DNA of 64,000 nucleotides from Charina bottae. Lineage: Eukaryota; Chordata; Lepidosauria; Squamata; Charinaidae. This document shows positions 52,590 to 64,000 of the stretch, in pieces (position 1 is the stretch's first letter; the number at the start of each line of letters is the position of its first letter). The stretch spans positions 20,169,501-20,233,500 of the forward strand of contig JALMGJ010000017.1 of the NCBI GenBank assembly GCA_023362775.1, in the 5' to 3' direction. The translations under genes were made by a program, and so were the position numbers. The notes under the pieces were generated by a model. It was not told the origin of the DNA. It searched no databases and was given only the letters and a program-made list of their open reading frames with translations.

Positions 52590-53930
52590 GACTACTCTGG
52601 TTTCTCATCAGATTGTATAAAACTTGCACCCATTGCTATCTGTGCCACTGTATTCTGGACCAACTGAACCTTCTGGATTAGAGGAGCAGCTGAATTCTGC
52701 CCTAGCTGAGACTTCCAGATGGCCTTCAAGCTCAGCCCCAAGTAAAGCAATTTACAGTAGTTAACTCAAGCATTTAGCAGGGGGTGAGTGGCTGTAGTCA
52801 CTGCCTCCTGTTCATGAAAGGACTGCAACTGCTGCACAAGTTGAAGAAGGGCAAGAACTTTCCTGGCCATGATTGCTACCTGCTCTTCAAGCAGGAGCTG
52901 TGAGTTCAGGAATATCCTCAGCTTGTGAGCCAGCTCTTTCAGGGGGAGCGCAGCCCCATCAGGGGGAAGTAAAAAATTGTATCATCCTGGAATCTCTTGG
53001 ATTCTGAATTAACACTCAACACGTTCCATATTGTTTGGGTTAAGCTTGAGTCTCTTTCTCTCCCATCCAGGCTCTGATGACCTCCAGGCACTAGGTCAAG
53101 AATGAATGCCTTGGATGGTATGGGGAGGAGATATACAGTTGACATCATCTGCATATCACTGATACCACACTCACTGCCAGTAGATGTCCTTACCCTGTGG
53201 CATAATGTAGATGTTAAATAAAATGAGAGAGAGGGCTGAGTCCCTAGGTACCCCAAACTGGAGTGCCTGAGGGCTAGATCTCTCCTCCCTGACAACCAGT
53301 GACTGAAATTGCCCATGTAGGAAGGAGGAGAACCACCACAACACAGTGCCCCTACTCTCATCCCTCCCTGCTGACACAGAACAATACTGTGATTCATGGT
53401 ATTAAAGGCCAGTGATAGATCCAGGATGACAAAGGTGGTCATGATCCCTCCATCCAAGTCCCACATTGATCATCCCTGGCAGTAGTCCAAGTAGTTCCCC
53501 CTCCACGTCTGTTTCTGAATCCTGACTGCCAAGGGTTCAAATAATCTGCTTCTTCCAGAGCCCTTTGTAGCTTTACCCTACCACCTTCTCAACAATGTCC
53601 TAAAACTAAGCAGTTTTGAGATAGGTTGATAGCTGTCCAATATTGCAGAAGGTTACCTCCCCATACTGTGATTAGTATTTACCATCACCTGGATCCAGCT
53701 CCTTGTCCCTTCCCTCTCAGTTTGTACCAGCCAGGTGCAGCAGGCCTCAAATTTACAAATGGCAGAACTTGTCTCGCCAAAGACTCTGTTCTTCATTGAG
53801 AACAACAGGATCAAAAATGTCCAGGAAATATTGCAAGATGTCACCCCTGTCAACTGGAATTCATTCCACTGGCTTTTAGCAAATGTGTGGATCTTTTGCC
53901 ACAAAATGCCCAACTAAAAGGTCACTGTAG
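52590..53930 (-). pseudogene. L2 LINE copy 8, ancient
   Basis: Minus-strand pieces are recognisable: VILDLSLAFNTMNHSIVL (block A, Asp changed to Asn), VREERSSPQALQFGVPRDSALS (block B), and cttcaagcaggagctgtgag on the plus strand, corresponding to the LLLEEQV region. Also tctggaccaactgaaccttc near 52655, the RT C-terminal part. Many indels; no functional frame. Older than the other L2 copies. Confidence 0.75.
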
Positions 53931-54482
53931 GCTGTTAACAGTTGTTCCAGTCCATCCTTTTCTAACAAAGTCTGAGTCACTCGTAAAAGTACTGCAAAAT
54001 GACATTGCATGGATGAAATAAGGACAGAGAAGGATTGGATTTATGGAGCCAATCTGTAAAACAACTGTAATATAGAGCTTTTTTTTCCTAGTAATGGAAT
54101 TTAAGATGTATTAACTTATTGCAATATCTTGGGATTTTGAACTTGAGTGTAAATTGCAAGCATCTTAAACTCTCATCTTCAACCAAAGATTAAATCATCA
54201 ATAAAGTAATTGATCTGTTTGATTTGATTTCCATATTTTAATTCCCTTGGGAAAACTGCTGTTGATATTTCATTCTACCTCAAACATCAATCATCACAGC
54301 TTCAACTTACTTGGAAAGAGAAGGAAGCACAAAGTGCAATATTCAGATAAATATGGTTTGATTCAAAAGTGCAACATTTGATAAGTTTGCATTAGAATGT
54401 GTACTGAACAATTGTCTTCTATACATCACCTTGCACATCCTGGTTCCTGAAGAACTTGCAAGGTAGATCAAATTCACAAGTA
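53931..54482. other. Unique DNA, no feature seen
   Basis: No frame or repeat end recognised. Confidence 0.4.
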
Positions 54483-54490
54483 CCCTAAAG

Positions 54491-54808
54491 CAGGGGTCCC
54501 CAATCCCCGGGCTGCGGATCGGTACCGGTCCGTGGCCTGTTAGGAACCAGGCCACCATGCCGGTCTCTGAACCCCGCCCCCCAGGCCACACAATTGGCTC
54601 CTGCCTGCAAATCCCGTCCCCCGGTCTGCGCAATTGGCTCCAGCCTGCAAACCCCATCTCCTGGTCTGCACGATTGGCTCCCACCTGCAAACCCCACCCC
54701 CTGGTCCACGCTATTGGCTCCCGCCTGCAAACCCCACCCATCCCGGTCTGTGGAAAAATTGTTTTCCATGAAACCAGTCCCTCATGCCAAAAAGGTTGGG
54801 TACCCCTG
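54491..54808 (+). mobile_element. MER1/Charlie-like hAT MITE with perfect 8-bp TSD
   Basis: Begins CAGGGGTCCCCAATCCCCGG and ends (reverse complement) CAGGGGTACCCAACC, with the duplication ccctaaag on both sides (54483-54490 and 54809-54816). Both ends resemble the mammalian MER1 (Charlie3-type) family: ggtaccggtccgtggcctgt and ttttccatgaaaccagtccc. The middle is replaced by a 40-bp tandem repeat. No transposase. Confidence 0.9.
54593..54740 (+). repeat. 40-bp tandem repeat, about 3.7 units
   Basis: Units start at 54593, 54633, 54673 and 54713, each attggctcc..cctgcaaa.ccc. They form the core of the hAT MITE. Repetitive open frames across it (on both strands) are artefacts. Confidence 0.92.
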
Positions 54809-54816
54809 CCCTAAAG

Positions 54817-57034
54817 CAATTGTGATATTATCAAACCAGTTCCAGTTTCAACTCTCTTTTGGTGTTATTTCTATCCAAAAATAGAACTTATGTAGATGCA
54901 TGCAACTTTGCTTTCTCTTCACCAGTTATATAACTTATGTAGCTCTATACTTAACAATTTTCTCCCAAAAAGCGGGTGGGGGGAGGAAAGCTTTATTAAT
55001 GAAGAAACTTAACTGAGAGGCCTGACTTCATTTTACTTTGCCATAGATATTGTGGGGAGGGGAAATGCTTTTGTAAGACTTTTTTTTTACTCTAAGAAAT
55101 AAAAACAGAATGTCAGCAGTTTTTATTATTATAGCTCTGGGGAGCTAAATTGCAATCTTTTAAGGTAAAGGCATTCGACCATTAAAGCGTATCTGTTTAT
55201 GGTTATAGAAAAATGGAATAGGAGATCTTTAGCATATACTGTATTCATAGTGTCATCAAAATGTTCATTTCAGGTTCAGGAGGTTTATTAAGTTGCTTTT
55301 ATGAGTTAGGTTTGAGAAACAAGGTCATATGAGAAGCCAAATAGCTCTGAGAGGGGCATAGTTATCCATACCAAGCTTTTGGGAAGATTAGCACAATGTT
55401 TTTCTTCTATGCAGTGTGATAATTTGGAGAGATGATCCTTGGGTTGGCCATAGGACCACGTAAAAGTGCCATTTTATTCTGCAGAAAGCACATTTTTTAA
55501 AAAAGAAGAAGGGGTAAAAAGCAAAATTATCCAGAGATATGCATATGATTTTGGTTCTTCTACTGTTCAGAAGCGACTGAACGAATAAACAACAACAAAA
55601 ACTGTTGCCTTCTTTTGCTTTATTGCACTGGTTTTCATCCATAGAGCTGAGCCAGAACATGAAGGCAAAGGGTAAATAAACAGAGTTTTGAGTTGATATT
55701 TCCTAATGAGTTTAAGCTTGGCTTGTCAGCAAATTCTATATATGGTAAAAGTGTGTATGTGCAAGCATCCTAATACTCTACTTTGCTCATAATGTGGCTT
55801 GGCCTCCATTAGAATGTCGGCATCTGCTACGGCTGCACTGAACTAATAAACACAATTTCTCAGAAAGTTCGTCTATCTTGAAATCATCAGTTTAGGTTCA
55901 GCTGTATTTCAGGAATGGGATGAAATTCCTTTAAGATCAGTTTCATGGTGGTGGGAGGGGTGTTTCTCCCAGAAATCCCTTTTCCAAGATGCCTTTTCAA
56001 TTTACGAACCTTCAACATAAGGCTACCTCCTTTGTCATTCCTTAAGAGTTTTATTGTACAGCAGAAAAATATATATTGAAAAACACACATCTGTAGAATG
56101 GGAGAGTTGTTTTTCCAGTAGCTCATTTTATTTGCCAGAGCCAGTATTTAATATGATACCAAAGAAAAACCAATGACTGATTCAGGACTGTTGAAAATAT
56201 AAAGTCACAGTGTCATTCCACACTATTCCACACTACTCCATTCTATTCCATTCCATTCTATTTTTTTTTATAATTTATAATTTTTATAATAATTATTTTA
56301 TTTTATTTTAATTCTACTCTATTTTGGAACCTGAATTGCTGGGACAAATATTATTTAACTTGGACAGATGGATAAATGTACTGTTCTTCCTGTTATCAGA
56401 CAATGCTTATTGTGGCATTGGTATGACTAGTCTATAGCTTCTCTATATTACAAAATAGCATTATGTGAAAGCCTTGATTAAGCTGTAATGGTAATGGAAG
56501 TCAATATCTGTGGGTCCATCTGGTGATGAACATGCAAGCTAGCCCCTCAGAATGCAAGAGGAGTATGTTATATGGAACACAAATTAAATGAAAGAAATAA
56601 AATATTTAAGCTGTATATTTGTCAAACTAAGAGAAAAGAGGAAGGATGTAATTGATGCAAATGGAAATGGGCTGATCTTATGGAACTGAGTTGGTAAATA
56701 TATTCAAGAAAGTGAAGATGAAGACTTAATTATGAATGACTGGACCAAAAAGTCTATCAGAAAGTATAAATTGGTGTGATCCAGGTTGTTGTGAGTATGT
56801 ATAAAAGTAGATATTCATAGATTGGGGGTATCTGCATGTGAATGGTGGGGATGGCTGCAGTGAATGGTGATAATGGAAGAATCAGAGATGAGTTCTGGGG
56901 GAAAAAAGAGCAATACTCTGAATGAAAAAATATTCTATTAGGTGACATGAATGAACAGGTGGAACTGAGCTGAGAGAAAAAGTGATTGGGCCATTCAGAG
57001 ACCCCAGAATGAATGTTTGGTGTTCTATAAAAAG
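54817..57034. other. Mostly unique DNA
   Basis: A short BovB-type 3' end may be at 55563-55601 (agcgactgaacgaataaaca then acaacaaaa). An (ATTCC/ACACT)-like pentamer run is at 56216-56262. Near 56600-56760 a few peptide fragments might be the upstream part of the RTE-like LINE found at 57.7 kb. Nothing else supported. Confidence 0.4.
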
Positions 57035-57650
57035 ACCTGTTTGTTTCACAAGCTGAACATGAGCCAATACAATATAGCAGTAAAAAAGGAATTGCAGTCC
57101 TAGGCTGCATCTGTAGAAGTATAATACAAGATCAAGAAAAACCATCAATTCCCTCCATTCTACTTTGGATGGATAATATTGTGTCCAGGTCTGAGCACTG
57201 CACGTTAGGAAGGACATTGACAGACTGGACCATGTCCAGAGGAGGCAACCAAGATAAGATGCCTGGAAAGAAAAATCTATGAGGAATGGTGAAAGTATTG
57301 GTTATCTTTAGCCTGGAGAAGGTAGGACTTGAGGAGGACATAATAGCTGTCTTTGAGTAACTAGAGCGTTATCATGTAGAAACATGGGACAGAATTGTTC
57401 AGGGTTTCAATTACAAGGAAGCTGATTTGAGTTGGACACCAGGAAAAATTTCCTAATGCTATGAGCTGTTCAGCAATAGAACAAATTGCCTCACAAGGTA
57501 GTGTACTCTCTTTTGCTGGAGAATTTTAAACAAAAACTGGATGGCCATCTGTTTGGGATGCTGTAGTCGTTGATTCCTCCACTAAACAGGGATTGATCTG
57601 ATTTCTAATCCCCACCTCCACACCCAGCGCACATATTCTATGATTCTATT
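57035..57650 (+). mobile_element. CR1 LINE 3' region
   Basis: CR1 RT C-terminus and 3' UTR in order: gctgaacatgagccaataca, aggctgcatctgtag, gtgtccaggtctgagcactg, ccatgtccagaggaggcaac, aaaaactggatggccatctg, ending attctatgattctatta with the CR1 octamer. About 600 bp, frame lost. Confidence 0.85.
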
Positions 57651-57669
57651 AATGAAATTCTCTTAACTG

Positions 57670-58860
57670 TTCAAGAAAAAAGTGATAAAAAGGGAAATCA
57701 TAAATGCTACAAGAATGTTGATGTAGACTGCTGGCAGGTATAGAAGGTGTAACTGGAAAAAAAGATGGGTGTGATTTGCTTATGGAGTGACTTGCAACTT
57801 AGCTAGTGTGTGTGTGAAGGCTGTTTCTATGCCTGACAATAGGAGGAATGTCATTGCTCTTTCTCTATATAAAGGGAAAGATAGCAATAGAGAATGCAAA
57901 ACCAAAAGGGCGATTGGTTTGTTAAGTGTGCGCGGAACAAGTTTGACAGCTTTTTGATTAAGGGGTATAAGAGCTGACAAAAGCAAAAGTTGGGAAAAGC
58001 AGAGTAACTTTATACTAGGCAGAGAGTGTGCAGACCAGATTTTTCTTCTTCAGCAGATCACTGAAAAATGTATGAATGTGACAAATAAAGTTTGATGGAA
58101 AACCCAAATGATTTGCAGCAAATGTTAGATAGATTGTGTGATGCAGTGAGAGTTATGGTTTAAAAATTAACATGTTAAAGATCAGTTTGGTTGTGTTTGA
58201 TAAAGAAATGGAGTTATACATAAATGATGAAAAATTAGAACAAGTAGATGATTTTTTGAGTATCTTGATAGAATATTTACTAAAGATGGGGAAATGGATG
58301 GGGAAATCATAAGATATGCAAATACTGCTAGAAAGATAATGGATAGTACATGACTTGTTGCAAGAATTAAAGGTTTGTTGAAAGAAGCTAAAACAGTGGT
58401 GTGCAAGAGCATGCTTCTGGCCACATTGTTATTTTATGGATGTCAGAAGAAATATAAAAGTGTTAGTAAGTTGAATGCAGTGGGAATGTGGTAAATAAGA
58501 ACTGTGTGTGGTAAAACAAGAAGAGGGAGGGTCAGGAATGAATAGCTGATGAATTAATGTAGACTGAATACAAATGTGGGTGACCAGTATATTTAGGTGG
58601 TTGTCATAGAAAGCAAATGAATGAGGATAAAATTGTATGACAAATATATGAAGAATGAATGTGTCAAGAGGAAGGGGAAGGCTAAGAATGTCATGATTTT
58701 TCTGAGATGGAATAGATGAGATTCTGAAAACAAAGACGGTGAGAAATTTAAAGCACAAAAGGCCATACATGCAATGTGGGTAGATGTGGTGGAAGAAAGG
58801 ATGGCTTGCAAGAATAAAAAGGGAGGTACAGTGAATGGTATTTGTGTAAAGTTAATTTTG
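57670..58860 (+). pseudogene. Ancient RTE-like LINE reverse transcriptase
   Basis: Plus-strand fragments in order: ALSLYKGKDSNRECK (RT block 1), RECADQIFLLQQITEKCMN (block 2), ELYINDEKLEQVDDFL, GLLKEAKTVVCKSMLLATLLF followed by YGCQ, and SKLNAVGMW / RTVCGKTRRGRVRNE. This order matches the RT and C-terminus of an RTE-like non-LTR element. Blocks between the second and the C-terminal part, including YADD, are deleted. Many stops. It is distinct from BovB and from the LINE at 15-17 kb. Clade not certain. Confidence 0.65.
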
Positions 58861-58902
58861 CTATGTATCCTTTTCTTGTCTCATACCTTTAATTTATTTA
58901 GC

Positions 58903-59428
58903 TGACTGTGATGGTCGTGATCCTTTAGCTACTAGACCAGAGACTCCTGCCACAAGCCAACAAGGATATTAAAGAGTTCTTTATAAGAGAAAGTGATCAG
59001 TTCCAGTTCAATTCAAAGACTCAAATGAGGAAAGCCCACGCAAAACAGCAGTTTGAACCTTCCCATTCGTACCAGCCCCCCTTTCCTTGGGTGGGGCATG
59101 CACTACGTGACAGCCCCCCCTTCACTCTCGCAGATCCCATATTTCACAGTCACATCCTTCCCTAACAAACTGATAACGCCATTTGATCTGACCTTGGTGT
59201 CTAGCTGTTCTGCTAAACAACCTCAATCAACATGTTTCACGGGGGCCCTACAGGCATGCCAGGCTTCTATTACAAAGCATTCCTAAATACCCTGCCTGGC
59301 ATGGCAATTTCTAATACAAAGCATTCTTAATGACCCGGCAGGTATGTGAACCTTATTACTACAGCCCCATCAATACACTGGCAGGATGTTACATCCTGAC
59401 ACAATGGCAGGATGCTCCATCCTGACAC
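58903..59428 (-). mobile_element. Probable solo LTR with internal palindromic repeats
   Basis: On the minus strand it begins TGTCAGGATGGAGCATCCTG and ends ...CACAGTCA, so TG...CA, 526 bp, with a TATA-like tcttataaagaac near its 3' third. Near the minus-strand start, a 26-bp palindromic unit (caggatg...catcctgaca) occurs twice, and a 40-45 bp unit (tacaaagcattc..aat) is also duplicated. No matching TSD was found; the ends may be off. No coding sequence. Confidence 0.4.
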
Positions 59429-59823
59429 TTAGTATTTCTTACTCCTTTTCTGTCTGATTAATAAAGTTGCTTACCCTAGAAAGTAATAACATGATGGGTA
59501 TATATGTATGAATGCATACAAAAACAGAAGATGCAGGTCCAAATATTTCAAATATATTTTAGACCATTTGGAAGGGGTATCAGATATTTACAATGTGTTC
59601 ATATGAATGATTATGAGAATTAAGCAGGATTTGTGTCCAAATAATTGTGCTGAAAATTCAGAAAAAACACATGGAAAACCATTTCACAAATAGTTGTCCC
59701 TCAAATGTTTAATCCATTTTATAAATTGTTACCAAATTCATAAATTTCTAATTTATGCATGCATGTAATTTATCTACAACCTCAATCCTAATAGACTCTA
59801 AGCAGGTTTTTTAAATTGATTTT

Positions 59824-60110
59824 ATTCCATCAACTTGATGTCGACTCTTCCCCAGCTTGTCCTTCAGGTCTTCCAATCATGCACCCCTTGCCACTGTAAT
59901 TGAGTCAATCCACCTTGCTGTTGATTCTTCTGTTCTCTTTTGTTCTACCTTCCCAGCATTACAGCCTTCTCTAGAGAGCTAGGTCTTCACGTAATGTATC
60001 TGGAGTATGATAAGTTGAGCCTGGTCATTTGTGTGTCTGTTAAGAATTCTGGGTTGATTTATTCAATAAGCCATTTGTTTGTTTTCTTGGCTATCTAAGC
60101 AGTTTACTGA
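59824..60110 (-). mobile_element. RTE-type LINE C-terminal remnant
   Basis: The plus strand carries the antisense of an RTE-type C-terminus: ttgccactgtaattgagtca, ccttcccagcattacagcct, tgagcctggtcatttgtgtg, ttctgggttgatttattcaa, cttggctatctaag. The order parallels the BovB 3' coding part but the sequence is far diverged. Frame lost. Confidence 0.45.
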
Positions 60111-61564
60111 TATTATGATAGCAATACAAATAAAAATATTTTTAAAAACTTCAACAACAAAAACATAACAAGTTATATCAAATACTCAGAAACACAAACA
60201 CATTTGTAGCATCTGTGGCTCTATAATCGATCCCCAAAGGGCTTTCAGAAAAGTCAAATTTTTACTAGTTTACGAACGGCCATGAGCATGGGGACGATCA
60301 TTGCCTCAGCGGCAAACTGTTCCATAGGAACTCCATATCTTCTATTACTTAACTATGGCAGTTATTGTGAAACAAGGAATAGTCATCCCTCTGCCTGCAT
60401 GGCTCTCATATGTTACATTATGATGAAGAAACCCCCATTTGCCCCAAGAGGACATCTTCAGGCCCGGTAAGGATCAGCCCTTTCAGGTAGGCCATGTCAG
60501 GAAACAGACACACAAGAAATACTGCAACTCTATTGTTGCAGAATATAATAACAGAATCTTGAAAACCTATCAGTGTTTCTCTCTACCCCCACTTATACCA
60601 AAGAGAATCAATGCAGACTAATGTTGAGTTTCTTTCTCATCCTCTCCTCTTTCTCAGGACTGAGCTGGTATTTACATACCCACTTTCACATTCCTCCCTT
60701 CAAAGTTATCTCTATTCTTCTACAGTAAGCCCCTGAGCTAGACCTACTCAACATAATTCAAAAGATACAAAAATACAGTAAGGTTGAAAAAATCTTCCAT
60801 CAGTTATGTTCCCTATGATAAACTGGATTAGTTGGTGAAATAACTATTCTTTTGGAGATACCTACCCAGGAGTTTAGGAGCATGACTTATTTGTGGATGT
60901 GGTATTGCGGAACATGGTTTAACTGCCCTTTCAAACAACCTTCCCAAATACATGAAATGCTAAGTATCCCCAGATGTATAATGAACATCTGTGATAAAAA
61001 CTGATTTCTTATGGCTCATTATACATTTGCAGTTCTTTGAAAGTCATTACTTAGCTTCATTTTTTAAATCATCTGCTAAGTAAACTTGGCTGAGTCCTAA
61101 GAATATCATCAGTTCAGCAATTTCAAAAGAAGAAGGGATTTTCTTTGGATTGTAAAGATTTACAGACTTAACTGCAGCAAAGGGAATTCTGCACATCCCT
61201 CTATTGGATTTCACTGTTATGAAATTTTCTTACAATTAATTATATTTTCACCCTAATGGGTATTACACACTGAGACTTTCCACAGCATCAATTTTGTTGG
61301 GATCTTAATACTATTGGTTATTAAACCGGTGTAGGCATCCACAACGATGTTCACTGGATGATCAAAGCCCTGCTGCTTTTAAACATATCACTTAGGTTAA
61401 CAAGGATATTCCAGGGAAGAGCAGATGAATCATTGACAAGATTTTGCTTACTGTTCTAACAAAACAAATGGCTCAGGAATAGGCTAACCATATTTCAGGA
61501 TGACAAAATGGGACAGGGTCTTATTTAATATTCTGTATTCATGAAAAAGACAGCGGTCTCCGCA
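60111..61564. other. Unique DNA, no feature seen
   Basis: Short frames at 60282-60621 without recognisable domains. No repeat ends identified. Confidence 0.45.
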
Positions 61565-64000
61565 CTCACAGCCATAGGTTACTATGGGGAATACCATTGC
61601 TTTGACTATGCGGACCTTTGTTGTCAGTGTGATGTCTCTGCTCTTAACTATTTTATCGAGATTTGTCATTGCTCTCCTCCCAAAAAGTAGACGTCTTCTG
61701 ATTTCCTGGCTGCAGTCAGTGTCAGCAGTAATCTTTGCACCTAGAAATACAAAGTCTGTCACTGCCTCCACTTTTTCTCCCTCTATTTGCCAGTTATCAA
61801 TCAAGCTGGTTGCCATAATCTTGGTTTTTTTGAGGTTTAACTGCAACCCAGCATTTGCACTTTCTTCTTTCACCTTCGTCATAAGGCTCCTCAGCTCCTC
61901 CTCACTTTCAGCCATCAAAGTGGTATCATCTGCACATCTGAGATTGTTAATGTTTCTTCCAGAGATTTTAACTCCAGCCTTGGATTCATCAAGCCCAGCA
62001 CATCGCATGACGTGTTCTGCGTACAAGTTGAATAGGTAGGGTGAGAGTATACAACCCTGCCGTACTCCTTTCCCAATATTAAACCAGTCCGTTGTTCCGT
62101 GGTCTGTTCTTACCATTGCTACTTGGTCGTCATACAGATTCCTCAGGTGGCAGACAAGATGACTTGGTATCCCCATACCACCAAGAACATGCCACAATTT
62201 GTTACAATCCACAGTCAAAGACTTTAGAATAGTCAATAAAAAAGAAATAGATGTTTTTCTGAAATTCCCTGGCTTTCTCCATTATCTAGTGGATATTGTC
62301 AATTTGGTCTCTAGTTCCTCTACCTTTTCTAAACCCAGCTTGTACTTCTGGCAATTCACGCTCCATGAATTGCTGGAGTCTACCTTGCAGTATCTTGAGC
62401 ATTACCTTACTGGCATGTGAAATAAGTGCCACTGTTCAATAGTTTGAACATTCTTTAGTGTTTCCCTTTTTTGGTATGGGGATATAAGTTGATTTTTTCC
62501 AATCTGAAGGCCATTCTTGTGCTTTCCAAATTTTCTGGAATATGGCATGCATCACTTTGACAGCATCATCTTGCAAGATTTTAAACAGTTCAGCTGGGAT
62601 ACCGTCATCTCCTGCTGCCTTGTTATTAGCAATGCTTCAACCTCACTCTTCAGGATGTCTGGCTCTAACTCACTGACCACACCGTCAAAGCTATCCCCGA
62701 TATTATTTTCCTTCCTGTACAGATCTTCCGTATATTCTTGCCACCTTTTCTTGATCTCTTTTGCTTCTCTTAGGTCCTTACCATCTTTGTTTTTGATCAT
62801 ACCCATTTTTGCCTGGAATTTATCTGTGATGTTTCTAATTTTCTGGAAGAGATCTCTTGTCCTTCCTATTCTATTGTCTTCTTCCACTTCCATGCATTGC
62901 TTGTTTAAAAGTAATTCCTTGTCTCTTCTGGCTAACCTCTGGAATTTTGCATTTAATTGGGCATATCTCCCCCTATCACTGTTGCCTTTTGCTTTCCTTC
63001 TTTTTTGGGCTACTTCCAGTGTCTCAGCAGACAGCCATCTTCCCTTCTTGGTTTTCTTTTTCTTTGGGATATTTTTGTTGCCGCCTCCTGAACAATGTTG
63101 TGATCTTCTGTCCATAGTTCTTCCGGGACCCTATCTACTAAATCTAGTCCCTTAAATCTATTCTTCACCTCCACTGCATATTCCTTAGGAATATTAGTGA
63201 GCTCATATCTAACTGATCTGTGGGTCTTCCCTATTCTCTTTAGTCTGATTCTAAATTGTGCAATAAGAAGTTTGTGATCTGAACTACAGTCAGCTCCAGG
63301 TCATGTTTTTACTGACTGTACAGATGTCCGCCACCTTTGGCTGCAAAGGATGTAGTCAATGTGATTTCGGTATTGACCATCTGGTGAAGTAGATGTATAT
63401 AGTAGTCTTTTAGGTTGCTGGAAGAGAGTTTTTGTTATGCACAGTGAGTTGTCTTGGCAAAATTCTATCAGTCTATGTCCCGCTTCATTTTGTTCTCCCA
63501 GACCATGCCTACCTGTAATTCCAGGTGTCATTTGACTACCCACCTTAGCATTCCAGTCTCCTGTAATGAAAATAACATCTCTTTTTAGCATATTATCCAG
63601 TAGGTGCTGCAAATCCTCATAGAACTGATCTACTTCTGCTTCCTCAGCATCTGTGGTTGGAGTGTATAGTTGGATCACTGTGATGTTAAATGGCTTACCC
63701 TGAATTCGAATTGAGATCATTCTATCGTTTTTTTGGATTGTATCCAAGCACTGCTTTAGCCACTTTATTATTAATTATGAAGGCTACGCCATTTCTTCTG
63801 TAGTCCTCCTGTCCACAGTAGTAGATCTGGTGGTCATCTGATGTGAAGTGGCCCATTCAAATGTTCAGTCAATTTCAGTTCACTGACACCAAAAATGTCT
63901 ATATTTAATCTTGCCATCTCACCAATAACCACATCCAATTTGCCCTGGCTCATAGATCTTACATTCCAGGTTCCTATGGTGTGTTGATCTTTAGAACATC
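61565..64000 (-). pseudogene. BovB LINE, second type, 3'-truncated, runs off right edge
   Basis: Minus-strand BovB from the IGTWNV block near 63970 down to YGCE near 61570. Endonuclease blocks: IGTWN (near 63970), FNITVIQLYTPTTDAEEAE, ITGDWNAKVGS, NHIDYILCSQRW. RT: block B GVRQGCILSPYLFNLYAEHV, catalytic LRCADDTTLM (Tyr changed to Cys), FVFLGAKITADTDCSQEI. At least three frame breaks (around 62230, 62600-62640 and 63120-63300). The last part of the protein and the 3' UTR are missing at 61565. It shares many residues with the 12.2-13.7 kb copy and differs from the 7.6-10.8 kb copy. The 5' end lies beyond the window. Confidence 0.88.

Noticed and set aside
54343..54884. Frames with repeated peptides (GANR.., IGSCLQTP..) suggesting a repeat protein
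   Set aside because: They are translations of the 40-bp DNA tandem repeat in a hAT MITE.
56216..56262. (ATTCC)n-like run as a satellite array
   Set aside because: Only a few irregular units; too short to call satellite DNA.

Overview
The window reads as intergenic or intronic DNA of a squamate reptile (lizard or snake). The evidence is the repeat set: Sauria-type tRNA SINEs with BovB-like ends and (ACCTTT)n tails, BovB (RTE) LINEs of two distinct types, many L2-group LINEs ending in a conserved GC hairpin followed by (AATA)n, CR1 ends with the ATTCTRTG octamer, L1-like AT-rich LINEs and hAT transposons. The species cannot be resolved. I found no host protein-coding exon, no rRNA and no functional tRNA; every long open frame I can explain belongs to a retrotransposon.

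Layout. 1-4.9 kb: 3' part of an L1-like element abutting a 5'-truncated L2 with a 929-codon open frame. 4.9-7.2 kb: SINE and hAT scraps. 7.2-14.4 kb: an AT-rich LINE-like unit holding nested insertions: a full-length BovB with target-site duplications (TSDs), a tRNA SINE with an L2-type tail, a 5'-truncated BovB itself split by an LTR-like insert, and a Sauria SINE with perfect 13-bp TSDs. 14.8-17.1 kb: a LINE whose endonuclease half is inverted relative to its reverse transcriptase (RT) half, as in twin priming. 18.0-20.1 kb: L2 (minus). 20.1-24.7 kb: mostly unique DNA. 24.7-27.6 kb: L2 (plus) killed only by in-frame nonsense codons. 29.5-34.4 kb: a full-length L2 with an intact endonuclease-RT frame and a repeat-bearing 5' region. 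34.4-39.0 kb: a second long L2 (minus), catalytically dead and lacking its 3' end, fused to an older L2. 39-46 kb: composite Sauria SINE, CR1, a palindromic foldback, L1-like remnant, and a SINE split by a solo LTR. 45.9-53.9 kb: older L2 copies and an L1 (minus) that received a 2.1-kb GC-rich hAT element. 54.5 kb: a small MER1/Charlie-like hAT. 57-60.1 kb: CR1, an ancient RTE-like LINE, a probable LTR and an RTE remnant. 61.6-64 kb: BovB of the second type running off the right edge.

How the parts relate. Autonomous LINEs (L2, BovB, L1) provide the enzymes. The SINEs share a tRNA-like head and central body but carry 3' ends copied from different LINEs: BovB-like in Sauria, L2-like in the SINE at 11.6 kb. 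The L2-type terminal hairpin is kept across LINEs and SINEs by paired base changes, which suggests it is the RNA feature recognised by the L2 RT. I see no new host-encoded system. The most noteworthy signals are the intact L2 with monomer-like repeats upstream, two L2 copies with unrelated 5' regions that share only a terminal CCAAGATGGCG motif, the shared 3' hairpin, the composite Sauria insertion, and the GC-rich hAT with a long internal foldback.
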